From JAWVFM01 sp963841455 (lineage in GTDB: Bacteria; Actinomycetota; Thermoleophilia; Solirubrobacterales; 70-9), in NCBI GenBank assembly GCA_963841455.1, contig CAWJCU010000002.1, positions 248,001 through 312,000 on the forward strand: 64,000 nucleotides of DNA. The letters are read 5' to 3'. The position numbers and the translations under genes were made by a program. This document shows, in pieces, positions 59,861-64,000 of the stretch. Each line of letters begins with the position of its first letter. Within the stretch, counting starts at the first letter, position 1. The notes beneath the pieces are model-generated. The model was not told the DNA's origin. It saw only the letters and a program-made list of their open reading frames with translations, and made no database searches.

Positions 59861-62173
59861 CTAGCTCGGGACGCGCTCGCCGGCCGGCTCGCGCCGCTTC
59901 GGCGAGAGGCGAACCGGCGCCTGGGACAGCGCGCGGACCCGCATGTCCGACCACGAGAGCCCCTCGCGGACGAGCGCCGGAACGCCGAGCGCGACGGCCG
60001 TCGCGATCTCGACCGCCTGCAGGATGACGCCGTAGGCCAGGGCGTCGGAAGCTGAAACGCCGAAACCGGTGGTCAGGACGCTGATGACCGCAAGCTGGAA
60101 GACGCCGATGTTGGAGGGCGTCGCGGGCACGACCGCCGTGACGTTGACGGCGAAGAGCACGGCCGCAGCCGCGCCGATTCCCGCGTGGCCCTCCAGCCCG
60201 AGCGCGAAGGCGAGCGCGTAGCAGGAGAGAAGCTGGAGGCCCCAGGCTGAGAGCTGCGCGAGCGCGGCGAGGGCGCCCTTGCGCGGATCGCGGAAAACGC
60301 TCAGGCCCTGGCGAACCTTGAGGAGCGCCCCACGAATGGCCGCGAGGGCTCGCCCGACGCGCCCCCTCCCGGCCTGGCGCATCACGGCTGGCGCGAGCGC
60401 GACCCCGACCAGGGCGATCAGGGGAATGAAGCTGACCACGAAGAGCTTCGTCGACCCTGAATGGAAGAGATCGGTCGACGTGACGATGATCACCCCGAGC
60501 AGCACGAGCGCGACGAGGTTGAGCGCCGTCTGCGAGACGAGGGTGCCGAGCAGCACCGGGAAGGTCTCCCGCATCCGGCCGGTGCGGCGCGCGAGCACCA
60601 TCGCTCGCGCGGGCTCGCCGACGCGCGCCGGCAGGGTCGCGGACATCAGTACGCCCACCATCGTCGCCGACGTCACGTCGCGGCGGCGAAGGCGGCTGCG
60701 CGGCAGGGCCGCGCGGGCGATCTCGAGCCACGAGGCGGCGCGAAGGAACAGCGACGCCATCATCAGCGCCGTCGCGAGAAGCACCCACTTGAGGTCGGAG
60801 CGGACGATGCTCGCAACGACCTTGTCGAGGCCGATCTTCTGCGCGGCGATCGCTGTGAGCCCGAGCCCGACGGCGCCCGCGACCCCGAGCCCGATTCGGC
60901 GGGCCATGCGGCCCTTGCCGCCGGTCCGCGCCGGCTCAGGTTCGAGGCGTTCGAGCCTCTGGCGGGGAACCGGGGCCGACCCGTCAATCGGCAGGAAGCC
61001 CTTGCGGCGCGCGTACCGCTCGGCCGAGCTCGCCGGGGCGGGCGAGTGCTGCACCCGCTCGTAGACCCGCTCGACCTGTGAGGCGATGTTGGTCCACGCG
61101 TAGCGGTCCGCGCTCGCGCGGGCCGCCGCGCCCATCTCCAGGCGGCTCGTGGGTTCGACGTACATCCGCTGGAGCTCCTCGGCAAGGCGCTGAGGGTCGG
61201 CCGGCGGCACGAGCACGCCGTCCACCCCGTCGCTCACGACGTCCGCGTACCCCGCGATGTTGGACGCGATCACCGGCGTGCTCGACGCGAAAGCCTCGGT
61301 GAGGATCATCCCGAAGCTCTCGCCCGCGAGCGAGGGCGCGGCGAGGACGTCGGCGGAATGGAGCTGCTGCCAGAGCTCGTCCTCGCCGACGCGGCCCAGC
61401 GCCGTGATGCGGGCAAGCGCCGCCGGATCGGCGACATAGCGCTCAATGTCGGCGGCGGTGACCCCGACCACGGTGAGGTGCGAGGGCACGTGCTCGACGA
61501 GCGCCTCGAACGCCGTCAGCAGCACCGGCAGGCCCTTGCGCTCCTCGGGGCGGCCGACGAAGAGGACCTGCAAGTCCTCAGCGGACGGCTTCGGGCCCGG
61601 CGGCGGGCCATCGACGTCCACCCCGTTCGGGATCAGCTCGTAGCTGCCGCCGAACCAGCGGCGCCCGGTCCATGCCGCGGCCTCCGAGACGGCGATGCGC
61701 GCATGGAGCTGGTTGAACTTACGCCGCGCTCCGGAGAGGTTGCCGAAGTTGTTGGTGATCGGGTTCGTCGAGTAGGCGTGGAAGGTGCCGACGACGGGAG
61801 CGTCGGGGAAGGAGCAGGCCTTCCAGGAGATCAGCGGGGCGGGGGGCTCGTGGACGTGCACGACGTCGAAGCGGCCGGCGCGAAGCTCACGCCGCATCGT
61901 CGAGATCGCATGGGGCGACACCGACAGGTTCGAAACCGAGCCGTTCGCCTTGACGCCGACGGTCCGGCCCAGCGGGATCAGGTATTCGGGGAGCTCCCGC
62001 GGCTCGGCGTCGGCGCGATGGAGCCAGCGCGAGAGGCGGTCGGGCGGGTCGTAGGGGGCGAGGACGCGGACCTCGTGGTCGCGGCCCGAAAGCTCGCTCG
62101 CGAGCGCCTCCACGTGACGGTTCACGCCGCCGGCGTAGGTCCACGAATAGGGGCTGACGATCGCGATGCGCAT
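59861..62173 (-). CDS. GT4 glycosyltransferase fused to a flippase-like (LPG synthetase-type) membrane domain
   Basis: A 770-residue protein. Residues 1-385 form a GT-B retaining glycosyltransferase of family GT4: RIAIVSPYSWTYAGGVNRHVEAL at the start, VHVHEPPAPL, LIPNGVD, and the donor-site stretch GESFGMILTEAFAS, much like mannosyltransferases of the PimA type. After a basic linker, about eight membrane helices follow (from about residue 415), matching the lysylphosphatidylglycerol-synthetase-type flippase domain with LPARVGEPARAMVLARRTGR and NVTAVVPATPSNIGVFQLAV. The fusion could couple glycolipid synthesis to flipping. Open frame upstream of the ATG at 62173 belongs to another gene region. 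Confidence 0.85.
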   Translation of the reverse strand: MRIAIVSPYSWTYAGGVNRHVEALASELSGRDHEVRVLAPYDPPDRLSRWLHRADAEPRELPEYLIPLGRTVGVKANGSVSNLSVSPHAISTMRRELRAGRFDVVHVHEPPAPLISWKACSFPDAPVVGTFHAYSTNPITNNFGNLSGARRKFNQLHARIAVSEAAAWTGRRWFGGSYELIPNGVDVDGPPPGPKPSAEDLQVLFVGRPEERKGLPVLLTAFEALVEHVPSHLTVVGVTAADIERYVADPAALARITALGRVGEDELWQQLHSADVLAAPSLAGESFGMILTEAFASSTPVIASNIAGYADVVSDGVDGVLVPPADPQRLAEELQRMYVEPTSRLEMGAAARASADRYAWTNIASQVERVYERVQHSPAPASSAERYARRKGFLPIDGSAPVPRQRLERLEPEPARTGGKGRMARRIGLGVAGAVGLGLTAIAAQKIGLDKVVASIVRSDLKWVLLATALMMASLFLRAASWLEIARAALPRSRLRRRDVTSATMVGVLMSATLPARVGEPARAMVLARRTGRMRETFPVLLGTLVSQTALNLVALVLLGVIIVTSTDLFHSGSTKLFVVSFIPLIALVGVALAPAVMRQAGRGRVGRALAAIRGALLKVRQGLSVFRDPRKGALAALAQLSAWGLQLLSCYALAFALGLEGHAGIGAAAAVLFAVNVTAVVPATPSNIGVFQLAVISVLTTGFGVSASDALAYGVILQAVEIATAVALGVPALVREGLSWSDMRVRALSQAPVRLSPKRREPAGERVPS

Positions 62174-62253
62174 TGCGTGGGGCCGGGTAATGGTAGGGCG
62201 AGCGCGGGCGGCTCCCAGCTGCCGCGGCGCCAGCGAATAAAGGGGTCCGAGAG

Positions 62254-64000
62254 CTACCCCGAGAGCCCCGCTGAGGTTACCGAACGAGCCGCCCACGCAA
62301 CGCCCGCCGCAAGCGTGAGGAGGGCCGTGCCGATCATCAGCGCGAGAGCGCCCGAATCGTTGGCGAGGACGGCGCACGCAATGCCCCCGGTAGCGCCCAG
62401 AAAACCGGCCCAGGCGTAGCGGCTGCCGGCGAACCAACCTGCGATGCGCCGCCGCTGCACGACGCCGGCAACGATGAGCGCCACCGCCGCCCAGAGAGCC
62501 GGCGAGGTCGCGTAGTTGGAGAAGTTGTGGGCCGACAGCTCGAGCCGCCGCTCGGCGACCTGCGCGAGGTTGTCGAGCCCGCCCGCTTCGAGCACCGAGC
62601 GCACGAGATGGCTTCCTCCGCCACTCGCCAGGTCCACCAGGGCGAGCAGCCCAAGAGCGGTCAGCACCGCGGCGATCGCCCACGCGGCCGCGCCGAAGCG
62701 CGAGCGCGTTCGAAGGCATACGAGCACCGCGATCACGGCGCCGACCGCAAGGTCGATCACGGCGCCGACGTCGGCCCCGAAGCTGCCGGGCCCGAACGCC
62801 GCCGCGGCTACCAGCGCGGCGGCGGCGAATGCAGTCGCAGCCGCCGAGGGGCGGGCGCCGGCCCTCCAGGCGGTCACCGCTGCGCCGACGCCGATCGGCA
62901 CCAGGGCAGCGGCGAAGGTCTCGAGCTCGTTCCCGATTCCGTAGAAGCGCGCGCCGTGCGCAGGGTCTGGGCCGATGAGCGAGAGCCCGATCACGCTCGG
63001 GTCAGCGACGGCCGCGACGGCGTAGCCGCCGATCGTGAGGGCCGCGGCCAGCGCGAGGCCGCCCCACGCTCCCGCGAGCGCGACCGAAAGCGCGGCGAGG
63101 CCGGGCGAAGCGAGCCCGACGAGGAGCAGCTCCGCTGTCGCGCTCGGCTCGATCACAGCACCGAGAAGGAGCACCGCCGGCAGGTAGGCGATGGCGCACG
63201 CGAGCAAGGGAACGGATGCGCGCAGCCCACGGGCGCCGAAGGCAACCCCCGCTCCCGCGGCGAGCAGAGTCCACGCGACGAGGGGAATCCCGAGGGTGAG
63301 CGGGCGGCGATCCGGGACCGCCGCGATCCGGTCGTCGAGGCTCGCGAGGGCGTCCGGTGGAGCGGCGCCGCCCGAGGACGTGATCGGCCGCCCGTCCACC
63401 GGCGCCGGCTCGCGCACTCCGAGCCGTTCGAGGATCGTCGGCGCGATGTCGGTGCTGACGACGAGGCCACCGGTGTGTGTGGAGTCCGAGGTGAGCTCGC
63501 CGCCGAAGCCCCGGCCGGCGATGCCGATTGGGAGCTCGTGCTCCGGCCGGGCCGGCGGGGCGGAAAAGGCAACGAGGAGGTCGGATCCCCGGAGCCGAGT
63601 CGCGAGCGCCCGGACCTGTGCAACGGACGCGCGAACGACGGTCAGCCCCGGACAGACCCTGCTCTGGTCGACTTTGCCCCGCACAGCGAAGTCAACTCGC
63701 CCAACGTCGCATCGCCGGCGCGCCTCTGGGATCTCGCCCCTCTCGTTGACGCCGAGCAGCGCGGCGTCTCCGGCATTGCCGGCGGCCCGCCGCGCGATTC
63801 CTGCGCGCTCCAGGCTCGTCCCCAGCAGGCCGGGGACGATCTCGGCGGGGGCGCTCTCCGCGCGCGCTCGCAAGCGAGCCCAGCTGCCAACCGGCGGACC
63901 GTCATACAGAACGGGGTCGACTCGATTCCCCTGCGAGATGTCGAGGTAGGTCTGCTTCGCGGGAACGGTCCCGACGCCCGCGCTCATCAGCCCGAGGGCC
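62254..64000 (-). CDS. Large membrane protein with extracytoplasmic phosphatase-like domain (cut by right edge)
   Basis: The frame runs past the right edge; an ATG at 63987 is an internal methionine rather than the start, because upstream codons (LGLM) also look coding. The N-terminal part is soluble and suggests an alkaline-phosphatase-like fold (STHTGGLVVSTDIAPTILERLG near the metal region of such domains). From about 63270 on, some ten membrane helices follow, with GPDPAHGARFYGIGNELE between them. It is 80 bp upstream of the glycosyltransferase fusion gene, so both may serve envelope glycan or lipid assembly. Confidence 0.7.
   Translation of the reverse strand, partial: ALGLMSAGVGTVPAKQTYLDISQGNRVDPVLYDGPPVGSWARLRARAESAPAEIVPGLLGTSLERAGIARRAAGNAGDAALLGVNERGEIPEARRRCDVGRVDFAVRGKVDQSRVCPGLTVVRASVAQVRALATRLRGSDLLVAFSAPPARPEHELPIGIAGRGFGGELTSDSTHTGGLVVSTDIAPTILERLGVREPAPVDGRPITSSGGAAPPDALASLDDRIAAVPDRRPLTLGIPLVAWTLLAAGAGVAFGARGLRASVPLLACAIAYLPAVLLLGAVIEPSATAELLLVGLASPGLAALSVALAGAWGGLALAAALTIGGYAVAAVADPSVIGLSLIGPDPAHGARFYGIGNELETFAAALVPIGVGAAVTAWRAGARPSAAATAFAAAALVAAAAFGPGSFGADVGAVIDLAVGAVIAVLVCLRTRSRFGAAAWAIAAVLTALGLLALVDLASGGGSHLVRSVLEAGGLDNLAQVAERRLELSAHNFSNYATSPALWAAVALIVAGVVQRRRIAGWFAGSRYAWAGFLGATGGIACAVLANDSGALALMIGTALLTLAAGVAWAARSVTSAGLSG

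Noticed and set aside
62174..62719. N-terminal extension of the glycosyltransferase fusion protein
   Set aside because: It overlaps the membrane protein gene in another frame; the ATG at 62173 gives the normal GT4 start.
1..64000. tRNA, rRNA, CRISPR arrays, insertion sequences, phage genes
   Set aside because: No T-loop-like GGTTCGANTCC cloverleaf, regular spacer arrays, transposase or integrase motifs were seen. The repeats present are short intergenic elements.

Overview
The window is chromosomal DNA of very high GC content (roughly 70% by eye), with tightly packed genes, many ATGA/GTGA stop-start overlaps and frequent GTG/TTG starts. Several genes point to an actinobacterium: a mycobacterial-type integration host factor (mIHF), a DUF5679-like mini-protein, a WS/DGAT acyltransferase, an Mkl/YrbE transporter of the MCE type, a GabD2-like aldehyde dehydrogenase and an F-type-free set of general metabolic genes. 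A deep-branching class such as Thermoleophilia would fit, but that placement is inference. I see no rRNA, tRNA, prophage, insertion sequence or CRISPR array.

Layout. 1-9.99 kb: the end of a P-type ATPase, pyruvate kinase, an enoyl-CoA hydratase/methyltransferase/thioesterase operon, two separate LigD-like genes (polymerase and ATP-dependent ligase), a TenA/CADD-like protein, L-2-hydroxyglutarate oxidase and a CapA-like protein. 10-18.7 kb: methyltransferase, acyl-CoA dehydrogenase, a two-domain VOC protein, a STAND-type ATPase regulator, a coiled-coil protein, thiolase, rhodanese, the DUF5679-like protein and a GGDEF protein. 18.8-24.5 kb: an ECF sigma/anti-sigma/PAS/metallo-hydrolase operon, then glnA with a PucR-type regulator. 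24.6-30.9 kb: universal stress protein, LysR regulator, ammonium transporter, WS/DGAT enzyme and a long coiled-coil protein. 31-36.4 kb: a MoxR/CoxE pair and a TPP-riboswitch-controlled thiamine-precursor ABC transporter. 36.4-43.2 kb: cupin, AlkA-like glycosylase, a divergent pair made of a serine-palmitoyltransferase-like enzyme and a large GNAT protein, then mIHF behind a structured leader. 43.2-50 kb: YrbE-YrbE-Mkl transporter core followed by an RND/MMPL transporter, a redoxin and a B3/B4 protein. 50-64 kb: lipoprotein, sugar dehydrogenase, aldehyde dehydrogenase, two alpha/beta hydrolases, cobalamin-dependent methionine synthase, a glycosyltransferase fused to a flippase-like domain, and a large membrane protein cut by the right edge.

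How the genes work together. Nitrogen supply is represented by amt, glnA and a PucR-type regulator. Acyl-CoA metabolism is represented by the hydratase, thioesterase, acyl-CoA dehydrogenase, thiolase and WS/DGAT. Envelope-lipid work is suggested by the MCE-type core, the RND transporter, the glycosyltransferase-flippase and the serine-palmitoyltransferase/GNAT pair. The most interesting lead is that last pair (38.9-41.4 kb): the enzyme has the active-site wording of bacterial serine palmitoyltransferases and its divergent neighbour resembles the GNAT-fold family to which bacterial ceramide synthase belongs, so a sphingolipid-like pathway in this actinobacterium is worth testing.

Two families of short intergenic repeats were found. 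One has three copies of about 60 bp with two hairpins, one of which shows compensatory base changes, and it supplies stop codons to neighbouring genes. The other has two copies of exactly 41 bp 51 kb apart.

A caution for the reader: about twenty genes between 10 and 39 kb (and possibly one at 50.8 kb) contain single-base frameshifts although coding is well preserved on both sides. They include housekeeping glnA. Consensus errors are more likely than pseudogenes, and coordinates of those genes here span both parts.
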